Part shown: positions 1 to 10,104 of the stretch, in pieces
Numbering within the stretch: position 1 is the first letter of the stretch
Layout: every line of letters starts with the position of its first letter
Assembly: GCA_013373375.1 (NCBI GenBank)
Contig: JABXHY010000019.1
Coordinates: forward strand, 1-64,000
Reading direction: 5' to 3'
Source: Gammaproteobacteria bacterium
Lineage (GTDB): Bacteria > Pseudomonadota > Gammaproteobacteria > Enterobacterales > Kangiellaceae
DNA length: 64,000 bases
Translations under genes and position numbers: made by a program
Notes under the pieces: generated by a model
The model's input: the letters and a program-made list of their open reading frames with translations, nothing else
Told to the model about the DNA's origin: nothing
Databases searched by the model: none

Positions 1-59
1 GGTAGAGCAGTTGACTTTTAATCAATTGGTCGCAGGTTCGAATCCTGCACGACCCACCA
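1..59 (+). tRNA. tRNA-Lys (UUU), 5' end cut by the window edge
   Basis: The sequence shows a D-arm remnant, an anticodon loop with TTT flanked by a GACT/AATC-type stem, a T-arm with GGTTCGAATCC, and an encoded CCA at 57-59. The first bases of the acceptor stem lie outside the window. A rho-independent terminator follows at once, so this is the last or only gene of its transcript. Confidence 0.93.
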
Positions 60-66
60 AATTTCG

Positions 67-94
67 AAAAGCCGCTCATTGTAGCGGCTTTTTT
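67..94 (+). terminator. Rho-independent terminator after tRNA-Lys
   Basis: Stem GCCGCT (71-76) pairs with AGCGGC (83-88) around a 6-base loop. An A-run before it pairs with the T-run (89-94) after it. It ends the tRNA-Lys transcript. Confidence 0.9.
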
Positions 95-518
95 ATTTCT
101 GAGTTTTAAGTTTACTTTGAGTCAGAATCGAAATGACTTGTTCGCAGTCCCGAATGCCGACTCAGTCGATCCTGTATTACCTATCAGTACATTAAAAAAG
201 GTAACTTTATCTAGTTGAGCTGTTATATTTATACCTCAACTTATACTTCGAGGGCGCTCCGGTGCTTGATGTCGCAGGCTTAAGTTTCAGGAATAGATCA
301 CAATATTTATTTTGTAAATTAACTACGACAGCACACTAACTTTATAAATACAGTATGTTTTGCTTAATTCGACAAATTAATTTTGATATTTAACTCAACA
401 ATCTTCTTAAACACGTAAGAATAATTTGCATCAGAGTAAGGAAATAACGTCTTTCGATATAAGTCGTTCGAGTTTCAAATTATGATGACGATAGTAATCT
501 GAATTTAATCTTCGAAAA
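95..518. other. Intergenic stretch without a recognised gene
   Basis: About 420 AT-rich bases between the tRNA terminator and the promoter of the M48 protease gene. No ORF with coding character, RNA gene or repeat was recognised. A 7-bp inverted repeat near 213-241 has a 15-base loop and no T-run. Confidence 0.5.
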
Positions 519-547
519 TTGTAATTGCATGCTTATACGCCTATCAT
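519..547 (+). promoter_or_regulatory. Candidate sigma70 promoter of the M48 lipoprotein gene
   Basis: TTGTAA at 519-524 and TATCAT at 542-547 are separated by 17 bases. They match the -35 box in 4 of 6 bases and the -10 box in 5 of 6. The predicted start of transcription is near 554, just ahead of the ribosome site AGGAG at 568-572. This is a sequence match only. Confidence 0.4.
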
Positions 548-581
548 CACGAGAATAAAATTCAAATAGGAGCATTTGATT

Positions 582-1373
582 ATGCGTAAAATGATTGTCT
601 TAAGTTGTTTTTCGGTTTTAATGGTTGCTTGTGCTGTTTCTCCTACTGGTCGTAAACAGGTTTTACTTTACTCCGGTAATCAAATGTCTCAAATGGGTAT
701 TGCTGCTTACGATAATATGAAAAAAGAGCAGCCTCTTTTAGGCAGTTCTAAAGCGACAAAGTATGTGCGTTGCATTACTGATCAATTAATACCCTATTTG
801 CCGGGTGATATGAAAAACATGAACTGGGAAGTGAATGTGTTTAAAGATGATAGCCCGAATGCATTTGCCTTACCCGGTGCAAAAATAGGCGTAAACTCTG
901 GAATGATATCTTTAGTGGATAACCAAGCCATGTTGGCGGCTGTTATAGGTCATGAAGTCGGTCATGTGTGGGCTCAACATGGTAATGAGAGAATGAGTCA
1001 GGGTACATTAGCTCAAGTGGGAATGACGGCTGCAGCCATCCTTGCAGGCGAACAAACGGCTGAAACGCAACTCGCTTTGGGGGCTCTTGGGCTTGCGACT
1101 CAAGGTGTGGTACTAAAATACAGTCGTGATCATGAAAGTGAAGCGGATGAGATCGGGCTAAAAATGATGGCGCAAGCAGGTTTTGATCCTCAACAAGCGG
1201 TTGAGTTGTGGAAAAAAATGGCCGCAAAAGGAAGTAGCGGTGTTCCAGAGTTTTTCTCAACGCATCCATCTGAAGAAACACGGATTAAAGACTTAAATAA
1301 GTTGATGAATCAAGTTATGCCTGTATTTCAACAAGCTCGGAACTCTGGAGTAAAACCTGCTTGCTCGCTTTAA
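582..1373 (+). CDS. M48 family zinc metalloprotease, outer-membrane lipoprotein (LoiP/YggG-like)
   Basis: Probable membrane-anchored periplasmic protease for envelope quality control. ATG 582 is chosen because AGGAG at 568-572 is well spaced for it; an in-frame TTG at 576 is too close. The 263-residue protein has a lipoprotein signal peptide ending in a lipobox (LMVAC, Cys17). The zinc motif HEVGH lies at about residues 124-128, and a downstream HESEAD segment supplies the third zinc ligand, as in M48 peptidases. Length and layout match E. coli LoiP (YggG), but the exact orthologue and substrate are not established. It stands upstream of another lipoprotein gene, with a 54-base gap. Confidence 0.88.
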   Translation: MRKMIVLSCFSVLMVACAVSPTGRKQVLLYSGNQMSQMGIAAYDNMKKEQPLLGSSKATKYVRCITDQLIPYLPGDMKNMNWEVNVFKDDSPNAFALPGAKIGVNSGMISLVDNQAMLAAVIGHEVGHVWAQHGNERMSQGTLAQVGMTAAAILAGEQTAETQLALGALGLATQGVVLKYSRDHESEADEIGLKMMAQAGFDPQQAVELWKKMAAKGSSGVPEFFSTHPSEETRIKDLNKLMNQVMPVFQQARNSGVKPACSL

Positions 1374-1427
1374 ATTGGGGCTAATTGATTTGCTTCTAGG
1401 AACTCTTACAAGAACGGTTGAAGCTGT

Positions 1428-2042
1428 ATGAAAAGGTTCAAGTTAATAACATGTATGATGTTTCTTTTTCTGGCGAGCTGTGCCTTAATTAAACCAAAGG
1501 TTCTGCTCGAGTTTTATTATAACCAAACTAAAATCAGCTTTTACCAACCATCTGGCTTATCGTCAGCTGTGCCTGTTCTCCAATCCGAGAATATCATCTT
1601 CAGAAATGAAGAGCAATTTTCAAATTTTTTGGGAGTGATACTTTCTAAGTTTATGATTGATTATGGCGGAGGCTTTTTAACTCAAGTTGATGCGTCTCAA
1701 ACTTTAATGGTGTCATTAAAAAAGTACTCACCTAGTCAATCTGAAAATGCAAACTTAAGTAAAATTCAGCTCGAGTATCAGTCTTTTATCGAAGAAAATG
1801 AGAAAGACAACGAAATGATTATTGAAAAATTTAGTAAAGAGAATGGATACCTCTGTCATTCTTCAAAACTTGACCGAACGAATTATATTAACTGCATGAG
1901 GAAAGTTGATGATGAGGTATTTATCAACATAATTAGTATATACACTGTTTATGTTGAAGACTCGCACAGTTATCAAAAATCGGTTAGACAGAATATGTTT
2001 GATTTGGTTGACTCAATAATTATTGAAACACCAAGTTTTTGA
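1428..2042 (+). CDS. Putative lipoprotein of unknown function
   Basis: 204 residues with a typical lipoprotein signal peptide: basic start, hydrophobic core and lipobox LASC with Cys at about position 18. The mature part is rich in charged and aromatic residues and has two more Cys in its second half (C144 and C157 approx.) that could form a disulfide. I recognise no domain. It follows the M48 lipoprotein gene by 54 bases and may share its transcript. There is only a weak ribosome site, so expression could depend on coupling. A surface or periplasmic role is an inference from the signal peptide alone. Confidence 0.65.
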   Translation: MKRFKLITCMMFLFLASCALIKPKVLLEFYYNQTKISFYQPSGLSSAVPVLQSENIIFRNEEQFSNFLGVILSKFMIDYGGGFLTQVDASQTLMVSLKKYSPSQSENANLSKIQLEYQSFIEENEKDNEMIIEKFSKENGYLCHSSKLDRTNYINCMRKVDDEVFINIISIYTVYVEDSHSYQKSVRQNMFDLVDSIIIETPSF

Positions 2043-2090
2043 AATAATCACAATGGATATACCGCATTTAATTTTATATTCGGAATAACG

Positions 2091-3395
2091 ATGAAAATAG
2101 TCGAAGTGTTATTGGTAGAAGCGCCACACCAACCCGGTAATATGGCAAAAGTACTGTCTATTGTCGGTGATATGGGAATTACGGTAGAAGGGTTGAATGC
2201 AATTCGCAGACTTTACAAAGATACTGTATGGGAATTAACGATTGAATACGATGATTCTTTTGATATGCAGGTACTGGTGGACCAAATTAATCAGCTGCCT
2301 GAAACTAAAATAGTCGGAAAATCCGATCGTGTTTTTAACCGTCATAAAGGCGGAAAAATAAAAACCCAATCCAGTATCGAAATTAATTCACTTGAAGTTT
2401 TACGTGATGTTTACACGCCCGGCGTTGCGCGAGTATGTCAGGCAATTCAAGCGGATCCAGAAAAAATTAAAGAATACACCAATATTCAAAATACCGTCGC
2501 GATTGTAACGGATGGAACAGCCATTCTCGGGCTCGGCGATATAGGACCTGAAGCTGGTTTACCGGTTATGGAAGGTAAAGCCGCAATTTTCTCAGAGTTA
2601 GTTGGTATTTCTGGCGTACCGATTTTATTAAAAGAAAAAGATCCTTTAAGAATTATTGAAACAGTAGAATGTATTGCGTCTTCTTTTGGCGCCATTTTGC
2701 TGGAAGATATTAAAGCGCCCGAATGCTTTCAAATTGAAACAGAATTAGTGCAGCGGTTAGATAAACCGGTGTTCCATGATGATCAGCACGGCACTGCAAT
2801 TGTTACTCTAGCCGCTTTGCTCACGGCAACTCGTCGTGTTGGCATGTGCATTAAAGATAAAGTTTTTGGTCAGATAGGGTTAGGCGCTGCTGGCATGGGG
2901 ATTTGCAGCTTACTACTCGAATATGGTGTTAGGGATGTGCTGGGCGCCGATATCAACGAAAAAGCTAAAAAGAAATTAAGGGGAGACGGTGGTACTCCAG
3001 TTTCGCTTGAAGTGCTAATGGAAAAAGCAGATATTGTGGTTGCGACAACTGGAGTAAAAGGACTAATAAAGCCGGAGATGGTTCGGGAAGGGCAAATCAT
3101 TATGGCGTTGACCAACCCTGATCCAGAAATTGAGCCCGAAGTTGCACTCGAACATGGAGCCGCGTTTGCTACTGATGGCAAAACTGTGAACAACATGTTG
3201 GCGTTTCCTGGACTGTTTCGTGGGACTTTGGACGCTGGAGTACGTGATATAACTCACCAAATGAAAATAGCGGCTGCAGAAACCTTGTCCAGCTTAGCCA
3301 AAGAAGATGCTTTGGTTCCCTCTGCTCTGAATAAAGAAGCTCACCTAGCAGTTGCCAAGGCAGTGTATGACTGCGCTATGGAGCAAAAAGGCTAG
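2091..3395 (+). CDS. Malic enzyme with N-terminal ACT domain
   Basis: Catalyses oxidative decarboxylation of malate to pyruvate with reduction of NAD or NADP; the cofactor cannot be decided from sequence. It has 434 residues. Residues 1-78 form an ACT regulatory domain, a small-molecule-binding fold. The malic domain follows with catalytic Tyr in VYTPGVA (about Y108) and Lys in the MEGKAA segment (about K163), plus acidic metal ligands in DDQHGTA. The Rossmann motif GLGAAGMG lies at 263-270. The ACT fusion is known from several bacterial malic enzymes and suggests feedback control by an amino acid or similar ligand. The gene stands alone, with cysJ downstream after 157 bases. Confidence 0.9.
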   Translation: MKIVEVLLVEAPHQPGNMAKVLSIVGDMGITVEGLNAIRRLYKDTVWELTIEYDDSFDMQVLVDQINQLPETKIVGKSDRVFNRHKGGKIKTQSSIEINSLEVLRDVYTPGVARVCQAIQADPEKIKEYTNIQNTVAIVTDGTAILGLGDIGPEAGLPVMEGKAAIFSELVGISGVPILLKEKDPLRIIETVECIASSFGAILLEDIKAPECFQIETELVQRLDKPVFHDDQHGTAIVTLAALLTATRRVGMCIKDKVFGQIGLGAAGMGICSLLLEYGVRDVLGADINEKAKKKLRGDGGTPVSLEVLMEKADIVVATTGVKGLIKPEMVREGQIIMALTNPDPEIEPEVALEHGAAFATDGKTVNNMLAFPGLFRGTLDAGVRDITHQMKIAAAETLSSLAKEDALVPSALNKEAHLAVAKAVYDCAMEQKG

Positions 3396-3552
3396 CGCTC
3401 TAACAATCGAGTATTATTTTTCGTTAGGCTCAGTCTACTAATATTGCTGGGCCTTTATTCCCAAAAGTTTGGTTGGCATATCGCCACATTCGTTCTATTC
3501 ATCTGCTCGATTTCATACCCTTGCCAGTATCTTAATTAGTTTGGATTTTAAA

Positions 3553-5481
3553 ATGCTGGCTAACTTAATTCAGGAGTTTGCCTCTCCTTTATCCAAAGAG
3601 CAGGTCAAAAAAGTAAACGAAGCTCTCTGTGAGATGTCAATCGAGCAAGTCAACTGGTTGGGTGGGTATCTTGCCGGTGTCGCCGCGATAGGAGCAAGTG
3701 CGGGTATTCGTGATCTCAAGTCGGTGATCGGTGAGAGCGCAGAAATCGTCTCTGCACTGTCGACTAACTCACAAGTGAGTCAGAATTCCTTGCAGTTAGA
3801 TGAAAATCAGCAGTCAGAAAAGCGAAAGCAATCAACCATTCTTTATGGCTCTCAAACAGGTAATGCTAGAGGTGTTGCAGAGCAGTTACATAAAGCATTA
3901 CTGAGCTTTGATATCGACGCAAAATTGGTTGATATGTCTGAGTTTAATCCGAAGCATTTAAAAAAGCTTGAAAGAGTATTTATTGTGGTTAGTACTCACG
4001 GCGAAGGTGAGCCACCTGACGATGCTCTTGAATTACACGAATTTGTTCATTCGAAAAAGTTTTCTGTCTCGAATACTTTAGAGTTTGCAGTTCTCGGTTT
4101 AGGCGATACAAGCTACGAATACTTTTGCCAAACTGCAAAAGATTTTGATGCTGCTTTTTCGAAAGCTGGTGCAAAGCGTTTATTTGACCGTATTGATTGC
4201 GATGTTGATTACCAGTCTGACGTCGATAATTGGAACTCTTTGATAGTGGATATATTGAAACAGGAGTCGGTTGATACTCAAAAAGCGTCTCTTGAAAGTT
4301 CACCAAAAGCTTGTGTTAGCGAAACGAATTCAAAGCCTCAATTAAAAGTTATCAGCACAACTCAAGAGTTCAACAAGTTAAACCCTTATTTAGCAGAAAT
4401 CTTAAGTGTTTATCCGATAACCTCGCCAGACGCTAATAAATCAACCTTTCATGTAGAAATAGATTTAAATGAAAGTGGTATTGAATATCAGCCGGGGGAT
4501 TCGCTCGGCGTCTGGCCAGTGAACAGTGATGATTTGATAAATGAAATTATCGAGATTCAAAACTGGAATAGTGAAGAGTTGATTTTATTGGACAGCAAGG
4601 AGCGTTCACTGAGAGAGTATTTAAAATATGACCTTGAGTTGACGCAAGTAACGCCTGGTTTTGTCAAATGGATATCAGAAAAAAATCAATCTAACTCTCT
4701 TAAAGAGATCGTCGCATCGAAAGAAAAACTCAGAGAGTTAATCGAAATTTCACAAGTAGTTGAGTTATTAAAACAATATCCGGTCAACGTAAAACCTGAT
4801 GAGTTTTTGTCGCAACTTCGCTCGATAACACCTCGCTTATACTCAATTGCCAGTAGTCAAATCGAAGTAGAGGAAGAAGTTCACTTAACTGTTGGTTTAG
4901 TTGCAGAGGAACGAAACGGGAATGTCCGGTTTGGAGCAGCGAGCGACTATCTTTCTCGAGTAAAAGAAGGCGATAAAGTTAGAGTATACGTGGAACCGAA
5001 TAAACATTTTAAATTACCTGATAGTGCCCAAACTCCAATCATTATGATCGGGGCAGGAACGGGAGTTGCTCCTTTTCGAAGTTTTGTTCAGGAGCGTTCC
5101 AATTTGGATGAGTCTCCAATTGGAGAAAGCTGGTTGTTTTTTGGTAATCAACATTTTACGGAAGATTTCTTATATCAACTGGAATGGCAAAAGCATTTGA
5201 AAGATGGTGTGTTGTCTAAACTTGATTTGGCATTTTCTAGAGACCAGGCAGAGAAAGTCTATGTGCAAGATAAACTACTTAGCAAGTCCGAAGAGGTATT
5301 TCAGTGGATTAAGAAGGGTGCACACCTCTATTTGTGTGGCGCTCAAAAAACACTTGGCAAAAGTGTCGACGTTGCTCTAATTCAAATTATTGCTTCTCAA
5401 TCTTGCGTTTCTGAAGAACAGGCAAAGCTCGAATTACTCGCCCTTAAAAAACAGGGCCGATATCAGAAGGATGTTTACTAA
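3553..5481 (+). CDS. cysJ: Sulfite reductase [NADPH] flavoprotein alpha subunit
   Basis: Passes electrons from NADPH through FAD and FMN to the CysI hemoprotein for assimilatory reduction of sulfite to sulfide. The frame is open from a TTG at 3469, but alignment with CysJ proteins begins at ATG 3553 (642 residues), which has GGA 8 bases upstream; I prefer 3553. The N-terminal helical part contains LGGYLAGV as in E. coli CysJ. The flavodoxin FMN domain begins near residue 93 with YGSQTGNA. The FAD motif RLYSIASS is near 426, the NADPH motif [12 protein letters not shown] near 498, and the C-terminus ends in GRYQKDVY. The stop overlaps the cysI start by one base (TAATG), so translation is coupled. 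Confidence 0.95.
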   Translation: MLANLIQEFASPLSKEQVKKVNEALCEMSIEQVNWLGGYLAGVAAIGASAGIRDLKSVIGESAEIVSALSTNSQVSQNSLQLDENQQSEKRKQSTILYGSQTGNARGVAEQLHKALLSFDIDAKLVDMSEFNPKHLKKLERVFIVVSTHGEGEPPDDALELHEFVHSKKFSVSNTLEFAVLGLGDTSYEYFCQTAKDFDAAFSKAGAKRLFDRIDCDVDYQSDVDNWNSLIVDILKQESVDTQKASLESSPKACVSETNSKPQLKVISTTQEFNKLNPYLAEILSVYPITSPDANKSTFHVEIDLNESGIEYQPGDSLGVWPVNSDDLINEIIEIQNWNSEELILLDSKERSLREYLKYDLELTQVTPGFVKWISEKNQSNSLKEIVASKEKLRELIEISQVVELLKQYPVNVKPDEFLSQLRSITPRLYSIASSQIEVEEEVHLTVGLVAEERNGNVRFGAASDYLSRVKEGDKVRVYVEPNKHFKLPDSAQTPIIMIGAGTGVAPFRSFVQERSNLDESPIGESWLFFGNQHFTEDFLYQLEWQKHLKDGVLSKLDLAFSRDQAEKVYVQDKLLSKSEEVFQWIKKGAHLYLCGAQKTLGKSVDVALIQIIASQSCVSEEQAKLELLALKKQGRYQKDVY

Positions 5482-7271
5482 TGACTGACAAAGTTGCAAA
5501 GCAAGTTTCAGGTAAGTTTCATTTGCTCTCATACATTGAGCAAAGCGAACTTCCCGATAATCTTGCCGCTAATGAATATATTAAAGAGAACAGTCGTTAT
5601 TTACGAGGATCGATTGATAACAGTCTTGCTGATCGAATCACTGGTCAAGTCGCCATTGATGATCAACAGTTGATTAAATTTCACGGCATTTATCAGCAGG
5701 ATGATCGTGATCAGCGCAATGAGCGTCGAAAAAGAAAACTCGAACCAAAGTTCAGTTTTATGTTAAGAGCAAGAGTACCGGGTGGTATTGCAAGTCCTCA
5801 TCAATGGCTAACAATGGATTCCATTGCTGGTCAGTATGGAAATGATACGATTCGTTTAACAACCCGACAGGCTTTCCAGCTACACGGTATTGTTAAAGGT
5901 AATTTGCGGCCTACATTACAAGCGATGGATGAAGCACTGATCGACTCTATTGCCGCCTGTGGCGATGTAAATCGTAATGTAATGTGTAATCCGAATCCGA
6001 TTGAAACAAAAGCACATCAAGAAGTGTATCAATGGGCAGTACGTATTAGCGAACATTTACTGCCCAACACACGTGCCTACCATGAAGTTTGGTTAGATGG
6101 TGAAAAGTATCCGACAAAGCAAGACGTCGATAATATTGAAGAGCCGATTTATGGTAAGCATTATTTACCTCGAAAATTTAAAACGGTTGTCGCTATTCCT
6201 CCTTACAACGATGTTGATGTTTTCGCACACGATCTTGGGTTTATTGCGATTATCAAAGAAGGCCATTTGCTGGGGTTTAATGTCACCGTAGGTGGTGGAA
6301 TGGGAATGACTCATGGTGATCCCGAAACTTTCCCAAGAGTGGCAGATGTCATAGGTTTTTGCTTTCCTCAACAAGTGTTGGCTGTTGCAGAGCAAGTTGT
6401 AAAAATACAGCGTGATTATGGCAATCGTGTTGAAAGAAAGTTGGCTCGATTCAAATACACTATTGCAGTTCGAGGCATAGATTGGTTTAAGCGCGAGTTA
6501 GAATCACGACTCGGATATCAGCTTTTAAAAACGCAACCTTTTGAATTTATCAGTAACAGTGACCGTTACGGTTGGATTAAAGGTCATGATGATCGTTGGC
6601 ATTTAAATCTATACATTGAAAATGGACGGATCAAAGATTCTGGTGATTATCGGTTGCGTTCCGGATTAAGAGCAATTGCTGAAGTTCACAAAGGCGATTT
6701 TCGATTAACACCGAATCAAAACTTAATTGTCGCTAATATTTCTGAAACCGATAAACCGAAAATTGAACAGTTGGTCAAGCTACATAATTTGATTACCGGA
6801 GAGCAAGTTTCAAAACTTCGTCGACACGCAATGGCTTGTGTAAGTTTACCTACCTGTTCATTGGGAATGGCAGAAGCTGAAAGATATATGCCGACATTAT
6901 TGGATAAAATTGAGCAACTGCAAGACAAATATGGGCTATCGGAGCGCCCAATAACAATTCGAATGACAGGTTGCCCTAACGGGTGTGCGAGACCCTATCT
7001 TGCCGAAATTGGCTTGGTTGGTAAAGGTCCTGGAAAATACAATTTATTTTTAGGTGCTGGACATTTTGGTCAGCGTCTCGGTGTTATTTACCGGGACAAT
7101 ATTGATGAAACTGAAATACTTCGAGTTATCGAGCAACTGTTGCAAAGGTACAAAAACGAGTCTAACTCAAAGGAGCACTTTGGTGACTTTATCGAGCGTG
7201 TTGGAATTGTAACGTCAACTAACAGTCCACGGGATTTCCACCTTGAACTGCAAACTGCTCAGGCAAGTTAG
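5481..7271 (+). CDS. cysI: Sulfite reductase [NADPH] hemoprotein beta subunit
   Basis: Holds siroheme and a 4Fe-4S cluster and carries out the six-electron reduction of sulfite to sulfide. It has 596 residues. The four cluster cysteines are C453 and C459 (in CVSLPTC) and C498 and C502 (in CPNGC). Their spacing (6, 39, 4) equals that of E. coli CysI. The start ATG overlaps the cysJ stop. It is the middle gene of cysJIH. No siroheme synthase (cysG) lies in the window, so that cofactor must come from elsewhere in the genome. Confidence 0.97.
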   Translation: MTDKVAKQVSGKFHLLSYIEQSELPDNLAANEYIKENSRYLRGSIDNSLADRITGQVAIDDQQLIKFHGIYQQDDRDQRNERRKRKLEPKFSFMLRARVPGGIASPHQWLTMDSIAGQYGNDTIRLTTRQAFQLHGIVKGNLRPTLQAMDEALIDSIAACGDVNRNVMCNPNPIETKAHQEVYQWAVRISEHLLPNTRAYHEVWLDGEKYPTKQDVDNIEEPIYGKHYLPRKFKTVVAIPPYNDVDVFAHDLGFIAIIKEGHLLGFNVTVGGGMGMTHGDPETFPRVADVIGFCFPQQVLAVAEQVVKIQRDYGNRVERKLARFKYTIAVRGIDWFKRELESRLGYQLLKTQPFEFISNSDRYGWIKGHDDRWHLNLYIENGRIKDSGDYRLRSGLRAIAEVHKGDFRLTPNQNLIVANISETDKPKIEQLVKLHNLITGEQVSKLRRHAMACVSLPTCSLGMAEAERYMPTLLDKIEQLQDKYGLSERPITIRMTGCPNGCARPYLAEIGLVGKGPGKYNLFLGAGHFGQRLGVIYRDNIDETEILRVIEQLLQRYKNESNSKEHFGDFIERVGIVTSTNSPRDFHLELQTAQAS

Positions 7272-7300
7272 AAGGTTGATTAAAAACAGAGAACAGTTTT

Positions 7301-8032
7301 ATGTCATTAAATTGTGTTAAATCGAACCAACAACTTGTCGATACTGATACGTTTGACTTTTCAAAAGCCAATAAAAATTTGGCTAATCTTAAAACAGTCG
7401 AACGAATTGAGTGGGCTCTTAAGTCATTGCCAGGTGACCATGCGTTAACGTCGAGTTTTGGTGTGCAGTCAGCGGTAAGTTTGCATTTGTTTCAGCAAGT
7501 TGCTCCCGGAATTCCTGTTATTTTAGTTGATACAGGGTATTTATTTTCTGAGACTTATCAGTTTATTGATCGATTAACGGATCAGCTTGATTTAAATCTA
7601 AAAGTGTTTCGCTCTGATATCTCACCCGCTTGGCAAGAAGCTCGGTTTGGAGAGCTTTGGAATAAAGGCGTAGACGGTATAGAGGAGTATAATCGTATTA
7701 ACAAAGTTGATCCTTTGATCAATGCTCTGGAAAAGCTCGGGATAAAAACTTGGTATGCCGGGCTAAGGCGTGAGCAATCTCAGTCTCGACAAGCGATCGA
7801 TTTTCTTCGGCCTCAGCAAGAAAGATTCAAACTGCATCCGATTGCAGATTGGACCAATCGCGATATTCATCGATATTTAACAAAGTATCATCTTGATTAT
7901 CATCCACTTTGGTACAAAGGGTACGTTTCTATTGGCGATAAGCACACCACGGTCCCGGTATCAGGGGAAATGAATGAAGAAGACACTCGCTTTTTTGGCA
8001 TAAAGCGGGAGTGCGGAATACATGAAATTTGA
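7301..8032 (+). CDS. cysH: Phosphoadenosine phosphosulfate (PAPS) reductase
   Basis: Reduces PAPS to sulfite using thioredoxin, the step just before CysJI. It has 243 residues. The PP-loop region (SSFGVQSAVS) is near residues 50-60, and the C-terminal catalytic ECGIH motif has Cys at about 238, five residues before the end, as in E. coli CysH. The extra Cys pairs typical of iron-sulfur APS reductases are absent, so PAPS is the expected substrate. The gene lies 29 bases after cysI in the same operon. trxB at 33.5 kb encodes the enzyme that would recycle thioredoxin. Confidence 0.95.
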   Translation: MSLNCVKSNQQLVDTDTFDFSKANKNLANLKTVERIEWALKSLPGDHALTSSFGVQSAVSLHLFQQVAPGIPVILVDTGYLFSETYQFIDRLTDQLDLNLKVFRSDISPAWQEARFGELWNKGVDGIEEYNRINKVDPLINALEKLGIKTWYAGLRREQSQSRQAIDFLRPQQERFKLHPIADWTNRDIHRYLTKYHLDYHPLWYKGYVSIGDKHTTVPVSGEMNEEDTRFFGIKRECGIHEI

Positions 8033-8120
8033 TCTTTCATTATCATTAGATAAACAGATAGTTATCGTGACCGGTGAATCCAGCCTGTTTGAGCCAACAC
8101 CAATCAAACCAGTTCCATAG
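8022..8120 (+). CDS. Possible 32-residue micro-ORF overlapping the cysH stop
   Basis: ATG 8022 lies inside the last codons of cysH in another frame, and the ORF runs to TAG 8118-8120. The peptide begins MKFDLSLSLDKQIVIVTGES. I recognise no family. Its overlap with cysH would allow translational coupling, but it could equally be chance or the stub of a decayed operon member. There is no own ribosome site beyond the cysH coding sequence. Confidence 0.2.
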   Translation: MKFDLSLSLDKQIVIVTGESSLFEPTPIKPVP

Positions 8121-8221
8121 AAAAGAGCTTAAATAGGCTCTGACCTTGAAAACCAAATATTCTTGATTTTAGTGAGTTGGCTCTCTAGACTGGCGTCAAC
8201 TTTTTGGATTTCAGGTGGTTT

Positions 8222-9298
8222 ATGACCTTATTAATTTTTTACTTGGTATTGGCGATTGGGGTCTCTTTTCTTTGTTCTATTCTAGAAGCAGTACTATTGT
8301 CAATTTCAGATTCATATGTGGCTATGCTTGAGTCTGATGGTGAGTCTCATGCTCTTGCTTTAAAGAATATGAAAAGTGATATTGATAGACCATTAGCGAC
8401 AATCTTAAGTTTAAATACAATTGCACATACAGTTGGGGCTGCAGGAGTGGGTGCTCAAGCTCAGGTGGTTTTTGGAAATGCATACTTAAGTCTGACCTCT
8501 GCAGTTTTAACTTTATTAATTTTGATTTTTTCAGAAATAATTCCAAAAACTTTAGGCGCGAGATATTGGCGGAAGCTGACCTATTTTACTGTTGTGACTT
8601 TAAAAGGAATGATATTTTTATTATCTCCTCTGGTCTGGTTTTGTCAGAAAATCACCGGGCTTATAGGAAGCGATGGCCACAGCATAAGTTTTACGAGGGA
8701 AGAATTTGCTGCGATGGCTGACCGGGGTGCTGAGCAGGGAATTTTTGATGAAACTGAAGCAAGCGCATTTAAGAATATGGTGTTTTTTAAATCGCTTCTT
8801 GCCAAGGATGTCATGACTCCGAGACCTGTTGTTGTTGCAATGGATGAAACTATGACAATTGCTCAAGCGGTTGAAAAGTTTGCCGATAGCCGCTTTTCTC
8901 GTTTCCCTGTTTTTCATGATCATAAGGAAAATATTCGAGGCTATGTCATTAAAAGTGATTTGTTTTTGAAGGCTGCACTTGGTGAAGGGACGTCTCATGT
9001 GTTTGATTGTCGCCGTGAAATGTTAGTGGTTATCGATACTACACCATTAAAAGAACTGTTCGATAAAATGATGGAGCGTCGTGAACATATAGCAGCACTC
9101 GTTGATGAGTATGGCGGCTTAACTGGAATTGTGACAATGGAAGACATTGTGGAAACAATTTTAGGACTCGAAATTATGGATGAAGTAGACACCATCGCCG
9201 ATATGCAGCAGCTTGCTCGTAAGCAATGGAGAAAACGAGCAAAACGTATAGGTATCGATACTTCTAATAACTTGGATGACTTTCGAGAAATCAAATGA
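8222..9298 (+). CDS. CNNM (DUF21) transmembrane protein with CBS domain pair
   Basis: A membrane protein of the CNNM/CorB (YfjD-like) family, linked to divalent-cation (magnesium or cobalt) transport or its control. ATG 8222 is chosen over TTG 8204 because AGG at 8213-8215 precedes it; this gives 358 residues. Residues 1-140 hold about three to four hydrophobic segments (DUF21), including the conserved SEIIPKTLGARY stretch. The CBS pair covers about 190-320, with DVMTPRP and VDEYGGLTGIVTMEDI motifs. The C-terminal CorC/HlyC domain found in longer relatives is missing; the protein ends soon after the second CBS. The stop overlaps the next gene (ATGA). Confidence 0.87.
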   Translation: MTLLIFYLVLAIGVSFLCSILEAVLLSISDSYVAMLESDGESHALALKNMKSDIDRPLATILSLNTIAHTVGAAGVGAQAQVVFGNAYLSLTSAVLTLLILIFSEIIPKTLGARYWRKLTYFTVVTLKGMIFLLSPLVWFCQKITGLIGSDGHSISFTREEFAAMADRGAEQGIFDETEASAFKNMVFFKSLLAKDVMTPRPVVVAMDETMTIAQAVEKFADSRFSRFPVFHDHKENIRGYVIKSDLFLKAALGEGTSHVFDCRREMLVVIDTTPLKELFDKMMERREHIAALVDEYGGLTGIVTMEDIVETILGLEIMDEVDTIADMQQLARKQWRKRAKRIGIDTSNNLDDFREIK

Positions 9299-10104
9299 TT
9301 ATAGAAAATAAAAATTTTCGAGATCGGGTCGATGTTGTTATTGAACATTCGATAGCTATTGTGTCATTGAATCAACCTCAACGTCACAATGCCTTAGATT
9401 TTGAGATGTTTTTAGCCATCGATGAAGTGATCAAACGGTTGAGTAAACAACGCACTATTCGAGTGGTAATATTAAAAGGAAATGGAGCCAGTTTTTGCTC
9501 TGGTTTAGATGTAAAAGCAGTGTTGGCCAAACCGATTAATGGCATCAAGTTACTTTGGAAATGGTTACCCGGCAACGCTAACTTGGCTCAGCGAGTTTCC
9601 GTTGGTTGGCGTGATTTAAAAGTACCTGTGATTGCAGTTCTGCATGGAAAAGTGTGGGGAGGGGGATTACAAATTGCACTCGGAGCGGATTTTCGTATTG
9701 TTGAGCCTGATACGTCATTGTCTATTATGGAAGCTAAGTGGGGATTAATTCCCGATATGGGGGGTACTCTCGCGCTTACTGAACTGTTAAAAGTAGATGA
9801 TGCGATTAAATTGGCAAGCACGGCAGAAGTAATTGATGCTAACTGTGCTAAGAAAATTGGATTGGTTACAGAAATAGCCGAAGATGCTTTTGGACGAGCT
9901 AGAAAGCTTGCCGAACAGTTTGCAGCTCATTCTCCAGATGTTGTGAATCGAATAAAGTCTTTTTACCATTCTCAGTGGTCTGCAAGTCGAAGAAAAATTT
10001 TAGCTAAAGAAACCTTATCACAAATAAAAATTATATTAGGTAAAAATCAAAAAATTGCTGTGGCAAAAGCGCAAGGTAAAGATACTCGACCTTTCTATGA
10101 TTGA
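9295..10104 (+). CDS. Crotonase / enoyl-CoA hydratase family protein
   Basis: Member of the crotonase superfamily acting on acyl-CoA thioesters; the reaction cannot be fixed from sequence. It has 269 residues. The oxyanion-hole segments are visible: GNGASFCSGLDVKA near 62-75 and VWGGGLQIALGADFRI near 118-133. A Glu in the MEAKWG stretch is the likely catalytic acid. The last 60 residues are basic (RRKILAKE) and differ from standard fatty-acid oxidation hydratases. The start overlaps the upstream CNNM gene by 4 bases, so the two are translated together, and the next gene begins inside its last codons. Confidence 0.87.
   Translation: MIIENKNFRDRVDVVIEHSIAIVSLNQPQRHNALDFEMFLAIDEVIKRLSKQRTIRVVILKGNGASFCSGLDVKAVLAKPINGIKLLWKWLPGNANLAQRVSVGWRDLKVPVIAVLHGKVWGGGLQIALGADFRIVEPDTSLSIMEAKWGLIPDMGGTLALTELLKVDDAIKLASTAEVIDANCAKKIGLVTEIAEDAFGRARKLAEQFAAHSPDVVNRIKSFYHSQWSASRRKILAKETLSQIKIILGKNQKIAVAKAQGKDTRPFYD

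Noticed and set aside
213-241. Inverted repeat AGTTGAG/CTCAACT
   Set aside because: Only 7 bp with a 15-base loop and no T-run or neighbouring gene end; expected by chance in AT-rich DNA.
10055-10096. Longer N-terminus for the PH-like membrane protein
   Set aside because: It would start deep in the crotonase gene with a non-ATG codon; ATG 10097 gives a normal short overlap.
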